From Podospora comata (Eukaryota; Ascomycota; Sordariomycetes; Sordariales; Podosporaceae): 64,000 bases of DNA. The DNA is taken from the NCBI GenBank assembly GCA_017354895.1, contig CP071498.1, forward strand, positions 2,480,001 to 2,544,000. Reading direction: 5' to 3'. The first letter of the stretch is position 1; each line of letters begins with the position of its first letter. Position numbers and translations under genes: made by a program. This document shows positions 33,887 to 43,958 of the stretch, one piece after another. The notes under the pieces are model-generated. The model was not told the origin of the DNA, did not search any database, and saw only the letters and a list, made by a program, of their open reading frames with translations.

Positions 33887-34310
33887 ACGTACATGATAAG
33901 CGAGCGACCAGAACAAGCGAGCGACCACTTTTTCACCCTACCACATCTATACTCAATTCCACAACCACAACACTATGAAATAACAAAAACACAATCAGAA
34001 CTAGATGAATCAGATGATTCTACAGCCTCCTTGCACGTGCGTGCATTATGGCCAGGCTTGCCGCAAACACCACAGCACCGAATCTTCGCTCGGTACCCCC
34101 CTGCGCCATCACCATTTTGTCGTGTTTCCTGGATTATCTGCTCATCCACGGCCTCCTGATCTAGCAAATCATTTACTTCTTGTATAGTAATTGACCCTTT
34201 ATGCCGCACACGTGTTCTTTTGGCTCTCCGTCTCTTGCTAAGTCCTTCGTTGGCCTTGCGTAGCGAAGAAACCTCTGCACGAAGAAGAGCCACCTCGTTG
34301 TGACGAACCC
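33887..34310 (-). mobile_element. Right-end fragment of a Fot1/pogo-type DNA transposon
   Basis: The minus strand encodes the last 110 or so residues of the same kind of transposase tail as the copy at 45.7-47.1 kb: a leucine-zipper-like segment (VALLRAEVSSLRKANEGLSK), a basic KRRRAKRTR block, LLDQEAVDE and a CCHC knuckle (CCGVCGKPGHNARTC), ending at 33973. Beyond the stop are two tandem copies of a GCGAGCGACC-type subterminal unit and the outer terminus ACGTACATGATAAG preceded by TA, the target site of this superfamily. Everything inside of the zipper is absent, so this is a truncated relic of a related but not identical subfamily. Confidence 0.7.
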
Positions 34311-34815
34311 CTATCCAGAACCTCTGAAAGGGATACTGGTCGAAGGCACTTCTGAACAATCCTGGTTCGGTACAGCTAAACAGTGTACAACAATGGCTTG
34401 TCTCGATCACAACAGTGTAGATACCAACGATTGTGACTTGTATTGCATAATGCGGAACTATCTACGAGCTATCTAGTTCCTCCGTATATATAGACCCAAT
34501 GCCAAGACATGGATCATTCTGTTTCTTCGAGGATCATGAATGATTCCTTCATGTCCCGAATGATCCACCTCCTATTGGTCTGTTCCGTCCACTTGGGGCC
34601 CCGCTCGATCGCTCGGTCCAGCCCTGATTGGTTTCTTGTGACCCCACTGCTTTCCAAAACCTTGACAATAAGCCCGTACATCTTAAAGTTATTTCCTGCT
34701 TCGTCTGTAACGATAAGACAGTAATCCCTTAGTATTGCCAGATTATCTTCGAATTCGCCGTCCATATCATTATCTGTGTCGTCATTTACATCGCTCTCTA
34801 TGTATCAATCCCCTT
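34311..34815. other. Short intergenic stretch, possibly an old LTR remnant
   Basis: Between the transposon fragment and the HET gene. Read on the minus strand it has a TG start near 34667 and a TATATATA-like box near 34487-34494 followed by an AT-rich leader-like segment, which is reminiscent of a degraded solo LTR, possibly of Copia type. No target-site duplication or internal domain could be found, so the call is weak. A short minus frame at 34514-34765 shows no domain. Confidence 0.25.
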
Positions 34816-37074
34816 TCAGATGATAACTACCGTTTGCTCCTTCCAAGGCGTTTCCTCCTGAGAAGTTTCCTCCGTTACCTCCATAAACACTTTGTTATGA
34901 AGTTTGTACTCCTTTCTGGCCAAGTCCCGCGGACCGAGGCGGGTAGACAACGAGTTTTCCATCTCCTTTAGTCTAGCGAGAACATGTGGTGGGCACATAT
35001 CTTGCTCCTGGCATCCCCGTAGTGTAAGTACTCCAACACGGCGATACACGTTGTTCGGGACTTCACTGGTCGATTCCAGGACGAGCAGGTCCAACGACTG
35101 ATAACCCTGAAGCATCTGAAGTACTGCGAAGTGCACGCCAGACGGGTAAAAGTACCTGAGCTCCACCTTCCCTGGGCTTTCTATCTCGATCGACTCTGAG
35201 AGATACCGCTCTAGTTCAGACATCGATGCGTCCTCGCATTTCCATGCCTTGTTGTAGAGTCTCGCTAGTCTCTTGAGGGGACCAGTCAAGGTGATCGTGT
35301 TGGCGCTTCCCGTTTTCAAAGGGCCAAATGGCTGGCGTTTGTCGACGAGGTCCACCTGCACGTTCTCCACTCGCGATAAGGATATTTTCCTATCCCCGTG
35401 GTCAATCCTGACGAGTGCGAACTCTGCGCTAGCCCAGCTCCAAGTCGGAAAGCTGTCGTTGGTCAGAAGTTTCCGAGGAATAAGCGGTGCTCCCTCGGTG
35501 TACCACATCAGACCCCGGATCATGTCTGGTTTCCACAGACCCGCAAAGTATTCTTTGCATCGGATTGTGTTGCCAAAAACCTTGGCGAGACCCGAGACTG
35601 CAACGAGACGATCGTCAGGGTTTGTGAGCTGCCGAGGAGAGTAATCCTCGACGAGGTCGTACCACAGACGAAACATGTCTGGTTTGAACAGTACCCACTG
35701 GTCTGGTAGACACCTCGGGAACGTCTTGAACTTCAGGAAGGTCTCGAGTGTCCGGAGGCAGTTGAATCCAATGTCATCGTCGCCGGCATAGCGCACGAAA
35801 TCTGCCACGACGCTGTCAAGATTTCTAGTCACGCCTCTTTCGAATCTCTCCTCCTCGCAGCATTTCCACATCGATTGGGAAGATGTGTAGTATAGCAGCC
35901 GATTGGGGAGTAGGCCTTCTTGCATCGTCCATCCACGGCTGTTCCAGGCACCGTTGGTTGAATCATTTTCCGGGGCCCATTCTGGGGACAGGAAAACCTT
36001 CGGCAGTGACTCGTCCTCGGCAGCAACCCCTGAGGGAGTATCTGACAGTGATATGGGAATGTATCGCAGTCGGCGCTTCGTCAAGAACCCATCTTTGACA
36101 GTCGTCGCACTGGCGGCGACTAGAGTGAGAACAGAGCCCCCATAGATTTCGTTCATCTTGGGGGCCTGTTCGTTCCACTCGTTCGTGTCCTTGTCTTGGA
36201 GCATGCACAGTGCATCGATCCAAATATAGGGGATATCCAGGGCCCTTGCAACGAGGATTGCGTCTCGCACAGTAGGATCGAAGGATTCAAGGCTTTCGCT
36301 CCCGCTTTTCAATCTCTCGATGTTGGCCCCGGTCAGCTTCAAGGAAGGCTCAACTCCTCCTCCCCAGCAATAGCTGAGGCACAACCACTTGACAGGCGGG
36401 GAATTCGGGCCCATGTCCATGAGGACCGGATTCTGAGTTGTGTTGCCCACGCTGATCAGCCGTCTTGGCGGGTGCTGAAATTCGAGAGGGGGGTGGCAGA
36501 CATCGTGATTTCTCAGACAGCTTTGCAACCAGCTAGAAACGATCGCGAGTGATGATTCAGAACCGGGATCTCTGTCCATCTTCTTCAGGATCGGCGGCTG
36601 ATCGTCCTCCTTGATGTGCAAGTTTCGGAAGAATGCGGTGACTGCTGACAATGTTAGATTGCTCCCAAACCCCCAGTTACTTGGGGCATGCATACCGATG
36701 GCATCATCCATGTATAAATCCAGACTGCATAGCTCGATAGGCGTTTCCCCCGAAGTGTAACAAACTTGAATCTTGTTCTGGAATGGTCTGATGACGATCG
36801 GCAAGCCCTTTGCGTCTTCCGGATGTTCGACTTCTCTCTGTTCGAAGGCTTGAAATATGACTTGGCAGAGATCGCATTCTGGGGCGCAATTTCCGACTTC
36901 GAATATATCGCTGTGGTGCTTAATGATGCACGACGAGCCACTGAGTGCGGATGGCATATAATAGCCGTCACAATGATCAGCCTCCTCCAGTTGTCTGGCT
37001 CGACATTGTTGAACGCACGCAACGATGAGCGAACGAAAGTCGGCGCTCCTGCATGTCTCACACAGGGCCATCAT
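34816..37074 (-). CDS. HET-domain (heterokaryon incompatibility-type) protein, 752 aa
   Basis: Single exon. The frame extends to 37134 but the first ATG pair is at 37074. The N-terminal 200 residues contain Cys pairs (CETC, CAPECDLC). The HET domain spans roughly residues 225-390: WLCLSYCWGG near 230, then VRDAILVARALDIPYIWIDA, LCMLQDKDTNEWNEQAPKMN and IYGGSVLTLVAASATT, closing with NSRGWTMQEGLLPNRLLYYT near 377. The C-terminal half is typical of long HET proteins without a named domain. HET proteins trigger cell death on recognition of non-self in vegetative fusion, and the domain is TIR-like. Most HET genes in a genome have unknown partners. No GTP-binding, NACHT or repeat domain is fused here. 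It sits next to transposon debris. Confidence 0.92.
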   Translation of the reverse strand: MMALCETCRSADFRSLIVACVQQCRARQLEEADHCDGYYMPSALSGSSCIIKHHSDIFEVGNCAPECDLCQVIFQAFEQREVEHPEDAKGLPIVIRPFQNKIQVCYTSGETPIELCSLDLYMDDAIGMHAPSNWGFGSNLTLSAVTAFFRNLHIKEDDQPPILKKMDRDPGSESSLAIVSSWLQSCLRNHDVCHPPLEFQHPPRRLISVGNTTQNPVLMDMGPNSPPVKWLCLSYCWGGGVEPSLKLTGANIERLKSGSESLESFDPTVRDAILVARALDIPYIWIDALCMLQDKDTNEWNEQAPKMNEIYGGSVLTLVAASATTVKDGFLTKRRLRYIPISLSDTPSGVAAEDESLPKVFLSPEWAPENDSTNGAWNSRGWTMQEGLLPNRLLYYTSSQSMWKCCEEERFERGVTRNLDSVVADFVRYAGDDDIGFNCLRTLETFLKFKTFPRCLPDQWVLFKPDMFRLWYDLVEDYSPRQLTNPDDRLVAVSGLAKVFGNTIRCKEYFAGLWKPDMIRGLMWYTEGAPLIPRKLLTNDSFPTWSWASAEFALVRIDHGDRKISLSRVENVQVDLVDKRQPFGPLKTGSANTITLTGPLKRLARLYNKAWKCEDASMSELERYLSESIEIESPGKVELRYFYPSGVHFAVLQMLQGYQSLDLLVLESTSEVPNNVYRRVGVLTLRGCQEQDMCPPHVLARLKEMENSLSTRLGPRDLARKEYKLHNKVFMEVTEETSQEETPWKEQTVVII

Positions 37075-37481
37075 AGATCTGACAGGATTGACGGAGACGA
37101 AAGCTGCACTTGGTTTTGATGGACCAGGACTCAACCAAATATACAGCGTAGTGCAAGGTCACAGGATGGTAGAGTTGGTTTAATGTAGAATTGTTCATCG
37201 CCTCGTCGAGGAGAGAGACCCCACTTCTCCTGAACCGTGACACGCTGCGCTTCGGGCAGGCGGGGTGGCCACACTGGGCGCTGTAGCAGTCTCCGGTCGA
37301 AATTAACGATAAAAACGCGTAAGTCGATGGATTCGAATAAAACTTGCGATCCTAAATAAAGCGGCTACTGGCTTTTAAATGAAGGTATGCGCAGCTACTA
37401 GCGACCGTTGTAGCTGAACGTAGCACTTACTATTATAGGATAGTGTGAATTAATAAAGTACTATACAGGACTAAAACCACT
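37075..37481. other. Upstream region of the HET gene
   Basis: About 400 bp with an AT-rich stretch at 37300-37480, possibly mutated repeat DNA. It includes the HET promoter. No gene is supported. Confidence 0.45.
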
Positions 37482-37825
37482 ATGGCCTTGCAGACCCAGA
37501 AGACAACCACCAGGGAGCAACCAGAATGGTAGCCCCACATATCCCCAGGCACAGTATATACTGTGACAGCCTCCACCACGAAGCCGTTATGTCTTGATGT
37601 GATAGGGCAATGTTGTCGAAGTTCAACACTTGGCTTAAAAACAAGGCTGAGTGGGTAGAAGGCCAAGAAGCTGAGGTAGCGGTGAAGGAATGGCGAAGCA
37701 ATGTTACCAGGTTGATTACAGCTACCAAGGCTCTGATCATTGCAAGACCGCTCTGTGAAGAAAACAGTCCCTCCGATCACGAAGGGAAGTGGTTTGGGCT
37801 CTTCGGAGAGTCGGGAAACTCATAA
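37482..37825 (+). CDS. Possible two-exon small protein, 88 aa
   Basis: Exons 37482-37528 and 37606-37825 with a 77-nt intron (GTAGCC donor, GATAG acceptor) join in frame to give MALQTQKTTTREQPEW and then a continuous Trp/Lys/Glu-rich helix-like segment (KFNTWLKNKAEWVEGQ) ending WFGLFGESGNS. The amino-acid make-up looks coding, but the donor is weak and no domain is known. It may be a remnant of a larger gene beside the HET locus. The frames on the opposite strand are not better. Confidence 0.3.
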
Positions 37826-37993
37826 ACTGATCTAGGAATTTCGGGACGCTGTCCGGTGGCACACTCAAATTTTCTTGTCTTTGACTTTGACGTAGAAAGA
37901 GATCTAGGGGAAACAGGCTGTTGACGCTGAAAATCTTTACTTTCTATTCATGTACTTTATCCAACCCGCTCGCTATGCAAAAGAAAAGTATAT

Positions 37994-39145
37994 CTAAATC
38001 CAAGCCTTGCTCCCCTGGCGGTAAACGTTCTCAAACTCCTTGCTAAATGGCTGATCAATGTACCCCTTGGGGCTCTTGGGAATGTAGAATGATGACCTGT
38101 CATACTGGTTCAGATCGATACCCTCTCGGATTCTGAAAACGATGTCTGGCGTGGAGATGAAGTACCGGCCAAACACCGTCACCACATTATCCCTCTCCTT
38201 CAACTCTTCGTCAACCAGCTTCCTGGCAGTCTCTGGTGTCAACCCGCCAGCAATGAGAACTGGCCCCTTCCAGATATCCAACGCGAAGTCTAATCTCTCC
38301 TCATCATTGTCATTCGCCTCATCTCTGTTGCCGGCAATTCTTGTCTCCACCAAGTGCAGGTAACTCATGTTGGGGTGTCTCTCGCTGATCTTTCTGATGA
38401 CATCGGAGAATTGGGGAACCGGGTTCTTCATCTTCATGCCCTGGAAGACGCTCCAAGGGCTGAGTCTGATGCCGACCTTCTCCTCTCCAACGGCGGCAGT
38501 AACGGCGTCAACAACCTCGACGGCAAAGCGGGAGCGGTTCTCGATGCTACCACCATACTCGTCGGTACGCTGGTTGGAGTTATCTTGGATGAACTGATCA
38601 ACGAGATACCCGTTGGCACCGTGGATCTCAACGCCGTCAAAACCGGCCTCAATAGCGTTCTTGGCGGCTTGGGCGTATTCGGCGATCTTCTGCTTGATAT
38701 CGTCGATTGTCATCTCTTCTGGGGTAACAACACCGTCGGTATCTGGGATGGCAATGGCTGAGGGTGCTTTGACGGTGAAGCCCTCCGCCTTGGCGACGTC
38801 ACCGAGGGCGGCACGGCCAAGTGCCCAGAGTTGGAGGTAGACAAAGCTGCCTTGGGCATGGACGCCGTCTGTGATCTCTTTCCAAGCAGCGATTTGCTCC
38901 TTCGACCAAATACCCGGGACGTTGTTCATGCCACCAGCGGTGGGGGAGATGAAGGTCCCTTCGGTTACCAAAAGAGTCCCACCGGGGGCGGAGGCGCGCT
39001 GTGAGTAGTATTCCTTCATGAGAGGAACAATTGGAACGTGCTCGTCACTGGATCGGAAGCGAGTGAGTGGCGCCATGGCGATGCGGTGTTTGAGGGTGAT
39101 GGAGGGGGTGAGCTTGAGCGGCTGGAAAAGTTTTGAGCCCGACAT
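37994..39145 (-). CDS. Old Yellow Enzyme-type FMN oxidoreductase, 383 aa
   Basis: Single exon with a TIM-barrel OYE pattern: LFQPLKLTPSITLKHRIAMA with the FMN-contacting MAPLTRFRSS, TEGTFISPTAGGM, and the substrate-binding His175 and Asn178 plus Tyr180 in EIHGANGYL. DEYGGSIENRSRF and GIRLSPW follow, then VLIAGGLTPE and FGRYFISTPD for phosphate binding. The enzyme reduces activated C=C bonds of enones with NADPH, in stress response or in secondary metabolism. Length is usual for the family and all key residues are present. It lies 3' of a broken MFS gene and a P450 on the same strand, with a tRNA between. Confidence 0.93.
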   Translation of the reverse strand: MSGSKLFQPLKLTPSITLKHRIAMAPLTRFRSSDEHVPIVPLMKEYYSQRASAPGGTLLVTEGTFISPTAGGMNNVPGIWSKEQIAAWKEITDGVHAQGSFVYLQLWALGRAALGDVAKAEGFTVKAPSAIAIPDTDGVVTPEEMTIDDIKQKIAEYAQAAKNAIEAGFDGVEIHGANGYLVDQFIQDNSNQRTDEYGGSIENRSRFAVEVVDAVTAAVGEEKVGIRLSPWSVFQGMKMKNPVPQFSDVIRKISERHPNMSYLHLVETRIAGNRDEANDNDEERLDFALDIWKGPVLIAGGLTPETARKLVDEELKERDNVVTVFGRYFISTPDIVFRIREGIDLNQYDRSSFYIPKSPKGYIDQPFSKEFENVYRQGSKAWI

Positions 39146-39859
39146 GTTGAGCGTTTGGTTTATTTTTTGTTCTAGTAGTTGGGTGAGGGTGAAGTGTGAT
39201 TAGAGATGCTTCAGGGTATCTTGTCGTGATCTATATGCTGTTGAAGGTAAAATGAATTTTGTTTTGTTGTTGAAGGCGAAAGCATGGTTTTATAGTAGTT
39301 GAAACAGGCTTATAAATCACCTCGTCGCAGGCGTGGAGAATGTTGTTGACTTCCAAGACTTTTTTGCAGCTTCGAAACAGTTCCAGGTGTGGAGTAATGA
39401 TGGTCCCAACATGCCTGCACTACCGGAATTCCACTGTTTTTCCTGATGGCCAAAGATGCTGACCTCTCATGGTCATCGAGAACCCGCGAATCAGATTTTG
39501 CTGCTTCAATGGCGTCATGCTCCACACCGGGTATTCCGATAGATCGGTAGCATCGGTGCAGCGCCACATCAAAATCTCACAGCTCTAATTCGCACAAGCA
39601 TTTGTAACCGTCTTGGTTTCTAATCCGGGATTACTAAGTTGACCAGCAGCCGAACCGAGATATGTCCGGTGTAGGCCTGATTACTGAGACCCGACCTGAC
39701 TCCGACGTAGGTTTTCCCTCTGTCTAACATGGACCATTCATCGTGGATAGGTATAACGGGGAAGCTTTTGACATAAGCCGTCAACGAAAATGTAACCATC
39801 AATTACAGTGGCCTACTCAATTACTCTATCTCCCAGCTTACAATGCATCAATCACCCAA
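39146..39859. other. Intergenic region between OYE gene and tRNA
   Basis: The OYE promoter lies at the left. No other gene is seen; small minus frames at 39310-39567 and 39620-39802 have no domain. Confidence 0.45.
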
Positions 39860-39952
39860 GCCCGATTAGCTCAGCTGGTTAGAGCGTCGTACTAATACTG
39901 GAAACAGCATATAGTAATGCGAAGGTCAACAGTTCAATCCTGTTATTGGGCA
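39860..39952 (+). tRNA. tRNA-Ile(AAT) with a 19-nt intron
   Basis: The acceptor stem pairs GCCCGAT with ATTGGGC and the discriminator is A. The D arm (GCTC with GAGC), the anticodon stem (TCGTA with TGCGA) and the T arm (AACAG, loop TTCAATC, CTGTT) all form. The loop reads CTAATA then, after removal of 39898-39916, A, so the anticodon AAT is followed by a canonical intron position after base 37. A T-rich stretch after 39953 can serve as the Pol III terminator. No CCA is encoded, as expected. Confidence 0.92.
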
Positions 39953-40028
39953 TCTTCTTTTGATTTTTCCTTCCGATACATCATCTTTTTGCTTCCACCC
40001 TCTCAATGGTGCAAAACTTTTTTGCTAC

Positions 40029-41601
40029 TTAAGCTCTATCTCTTCCAGTTTCATTACTTCTCAGTTTAACATCCTGTCTCCAATTTGCTTCGCAATACAT
40101 CACAATCCACAACAGCGGACTAAACCCCAACCATGCCCCGGCGATGCTCGCTGATGCCCACCCCATTCCAGCTCGCTCAATAATAGGCACCGCGACTGCA
40201 CTAGCCCCAGCAGCGACCACGCACCGTATTAATTTACTCGCTGCAACCGCCGTGGCTGGACTGTCGGGATGGGTGTTGACGACAAGAACATTGAGTCCAT
40301 TGGCCGCTCCAGCAAAGAACACTCCCAAGAAGAAGAGAGCAATCTCGATCCCAACCAACGACGACTTCGTTTTCACGGTCCACCCGTATGCCACAACAGT
40401 CCCAAAAAAAACATATAACGCACCCAACGCAACTTCCAGTCGTATCTTCTCGATAGAAACCTCCTCTAACCGCTGCTGCCTGTCTAGATCGAGCTTCAAC
40501 CCCAAATTCCGTGCCCATCGTCCAAAGTTCCAGTCGAGAAGCCATCCTACTGACCATCGTGATGCGAGCATTCCGGCTGCCAGCGGCAGGTAGCACACAC
40601 CCACGATTATGGGACGGAAACTGAACCGCTCAGAAAGTTGAGAACCGAGCGTGATCAACACCATGAAATACCCGCCCGAGAACAGCACTCCAGCCATTAC
40701 CGTCACAAACGCCTCCTTCTCTCCCAGTATTCTCACTGAGGTGTGTATGCTGACCTTTTTCTCTGCCGCCTCCTCCATGGTATGTCTGCCTTCTTCCTCC
40801 TCTGTCATCTCGTGCCTCTTGATGTGCTTCAGTAGATCCCATCCCGTCCTACTCCACCGTCTCTGGGGTCTCACTGACCCATCGCCTACCACGTTTCTTC
40901 CTGTCTCCGGCAACAGCAGCCACGTTAGAGCAAGAAAGTTAGAGCAAGAATGACCCCCGACAACCCAAGCAGAAACCAGTATGTCCCCCTTCAGCCGTGA
41001 TACTCCGTCATTATCCCTCCCAGCACCCGTGCAAGAGCAGGACCGAGAGTCGACCCCAGCGCAGCATAGCCGATGTATTTAACCCTTTCGGCTCTGGTGA
41101 TCATGTCCGCTACGACTGCACTCCCCAGGGAGATTGTGACCCCAGCTCCAGCAGCTTGGACACATAATAGCAATATCAAGGCCGGAAAGGAGGATTGCAG
41201 CGCAAGCCCTATGTTATACAGTGCGCACAACGCCAAAGAGAAAAGATACACCGGTCGTTGGCCGTAGGAATCAGAAAACTGAGCGATAAGGGACGGTGTC
41301 AGCCCTGAGACAAGGGTGTAGACTGTTATTGTCAGATTTGTTAACGACAGGGACATGTGTAGGTCCACAGAGATGGCGGAGAGGGCAGGGAGGTTCATGT
41401 GCCCTGATAGGGGGGAGATGATGGCGAGGAAGGTGACTGAGAAGGTGATGAGGATTTTTGAGGGGTGATGAAGGCTGAGTAAGGGGGTTCTGGGTCGGCG
41501 TGAGTTGTTGATTCATAGGGTGATATGGAGGGATTTGAGGCTCTGTTTGTGGTGCCTGTTGTGTCATCCTTGGGATGTATGTCATTGTTGACCTTGGCCA
41601 T
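40029..41601 (-). pseudogene. MFS drug:H+ antiporter-type transporter, disrupted
   Basis: The gene reads from an ATG at 41601 through a Ser/Thr/Pro-rich N-terminus, changes frame at a run of five A on the minus strand (41455-41459), and continues with HMNLPALSAISVDLHMSLSL, LTITVYTLVSGLTPSLIAQF and the DSYGQRPVYLFSLALCALYN loop of 12-span drug transporters. At 40991-40993 a TGA replaces an expected Trp. At 40924-40951 a 14-bp unit is tandemly repeated, shifting the frame. From 40913 to 40029 the rest of the protein is open (LLPETGRNVVGDGS, then the second set of helices). Relatives export drugs or quinidine-like compounds. Three independent lesions, one a clear duplication, argue for a true pseudogene rather than read errors. 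Confidence 0.8.
40924..40951. repeat. 14-bp tandem duplication inside the MFS pseudogene
   Basis: GTTAGAGCAAGAAA at 40924-40937 is followed at once by GTTAGAGCAAGAAT at 40938-40951. With one copy the flanking codons would form an uninterrupted LALTWLLLPETG-like helix end, which shows that the second copy is an insertion. Confidence 0.85.
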
Positions 41602-42108
41602 GATGAGTGTTTCGATGAAGATGTCAAAGAACTGGAATAAGGACTACAATCAGAATTACGACGTGAAGTTGCAGTTGTTGTTCTGACATCCTGGTAAGAA
41701 AGGCACAGCCAAGGTATTACACCGGTCAGCACGAGGATTCTCATTGTGAGAACTCAACAAACCTTCGATGTAACATCATCATGTTGCTCTGTGGAATACC
41801 AGGCTAGTGCAAGGGAGTGCGCACTTGGTGTCTCTCATGCTACTGCAGTACCTGCCTAAAAGACAGACGTTGCCTTTTCCGGCCGAGCTGGACGTGGACT
41901 GGTTCCTTTGAGCTCGAGTTGAAATATATATCCTGCTGGCATCAGACAGATGGATGAGCTCGTATAAAAAAAAAAGTCCAGCTAACCCAACAGAATATCC
42001 AGATTCACACCTCAAAAGATGACCAGCATACACCTACCCTTAAAGATAGCTTACAGACCTCTGAAGATATTCAAAAGGTGTTTAAAGATAGGTAGCCAAG
42101 AACCGCAA
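41602..42108. other. Intergenic region between MFS pseudogene and P450
   Basis: Former promoter of the transporter and 3' UTR of the P450. No gene is supported. Confidence 0.5.
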
Positions 42109-43958
42109 TTACCATCGACGCGTAAACCGCACCCTCATTTCCCGATCAGGCGGCACAGAAGCCGCACCAGCATACTTGACATCGTTTTGCGCCGGTCTGT
42201 CAGAGGGAGTCCCGTCTTTATTAACCCATTCGACCAATTCGAGATCAAATCTCGCCACAATGATGGCTGTTGTCAGCATGATCTCTTGCTTGGCAAAGTG
42301 TCGTCCGGGACAGATTGAGATACCGCCGCCTAGGTGTCCGGTGTAAGCATCACCAGGTAAATGCAGGGTTAAGTAAACGTACCATACGGAAACCAATCAT
42401 TCTGCCTTCCCGCCATGGAGAACTGCGGCACTTTCTTCACGTTGCCATTTTCGTCTGTCTCGTCGACGTACTTGAGGTGCCGTGCTGCCCAAAACTCCGT
42501 CGCTGGATGGTCCTCGTCGCCCCAGACCTCCTCGTCAAGATGGGAAATTTCGGTGCAGGCTTGGATGAGCGATCCCTTGTCAAGGGTAAAATCCCCTAGC
42601 TTGACCGGGGCTATCGCCTCGCGGGTGACGTTCATGGAGACGTGGAGGCGTATGCACTCTACATAGATAGACTGTAAAAGGGGCAACGCCAGCAGTTTCT
42701 GCATATTGATTGTGCGTGCTCCTGTATCGGGGTCGGTTTCCAGCACGGTGTTGACCTCCTCCCGGACAGCCTCGAGCAGTGACTTGTCTTCGATGACCTC
42801 CATTAGACACCAAGCCGTGACGGGGATACTGTTGGCGTTTGTTCCGAAGAGCATCGTCACCATGGTCGAGGCACCCATCGCCTCGGTGCTGAACCCGCTT
42901 TGCTTCATCCACCGCATCATTTCCCGTTGGAAGGTCGAGCCCATGATTGGCTCCCAGTTGCCGTGGTCAGCCTCTAGATCGAAGCCCTTTGCGAGTTCTT
43001 CCTCGATGTACTGTTTGCAGGCGTGGCGAAGACTGTCCCGAGTTTCAAGAGCGGAGCGGTTCATCCACCGCGGAAGACCCCAGACAAGGCTGGCGGCGAC
43101 TTTGTCAAAGTCCCAGAGCCAGTCGATTAGTTTTGGCCAGCGGGCGAGGATGCCTTTGCCGGCTAGGGTTGCTGTTGCTGCGGTTGCCATGTGGACATTC
43201 AACAGTTGTTGGACGCCCTCGACAACACCTTCTCCGAGCTAGAGTCATGATGGCAACAATGGTCAGTGCCGGTTGGTTGTTTTGGAAGGAGATCCAAGGT
43301 CAATACGCACCGGAAACTTCCCTTCCAACTCTTCCGCAAAGAAGCGCTGGTATATGGCTGCGAGCATATTCGACTTGGCCGTTGCAGTGAGGTGATCATG
43401 GAAAATGGCATGCAGCCCCGCAAAGTACCTCTGCTCAGGAGGAACGTTTTCATAGCCCGGCAACGGCACTTTCCCTCGCCCAGAGTTGTCGTTGAGAAAC
43501 TTTTCGCGGTCGGCAAGGGAAGCGCCCCACATGTTCTCATAGATCAGGTGGAAGAATTTATCTGACGAAATGGCGGGATTGGGTCGGAAGAGGGCTTGGA
43601 TGTGGCGCGGGGAGGTGACGAGGTAGACCTTCATCCAGGGTGTGAGGTTCCAGGCGAGGATATTTTTGGAAGTTTTTCGGAGCTGAGCTCTGAAAAATGG
43701 GGGGGTTAGTGTGAAGCTGAAAAGAGTAAAAGGGGGAGGGACCTACTTGGAGCGCTCGTAGAATGTCTTCATGTTTGTCATGTAGTGGTATGTGTTTGTG
43801 ACATAGGGGATAGTGGAAGGGAGGTTGGGAACCGTGGTTTTGTCGCCAGATGAGCGGAGGAGTGAGATGGTAGGGAGGAGGAGCATGGCGATGGCTATGA
43901 AAGTTGCCGTGTAAGGCCGGTCAGTGAGCCATTCACTCACGGGGGAAGGAGACGCCAT
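42109..43958 (-). CDS. Cytochrome P450 monooxygenase, 555 aa, four exons
   Basis: Exons 43958-43747, 43689-43311, 43238-42383 and 42329-42109. The introns are 57, 72 and 53 nt with GTAGGT, GTGCGT and GTACGT donors, and all joins keep frame. The N-terminus has one membrane anchor (ATFIAIAMLLLPTISLL). The middle shows a VTMLFGTNANSIPVTAW I-helix-like segment in which the usual AGxxT is replaced by GTNAN, as in CYP7/CYP8-like fungal P450s. The ExxR pair is in ECIRL, and the heme loop is made by the last splice, FPYGGGISICPGRHFAK, with its Cys near residue 490. It is an ER-bound oxidase of unknown substrate. It lies upstream of a broken MFS gene and an OYE gene on the same strand. Confidence 0.92.

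Noticed and set aside
40900-41010. An intron that would rescue the MFS gene
   Set aside because: No acceptor follows the candidate GTATCA donor without deleting a clearly coding helix.
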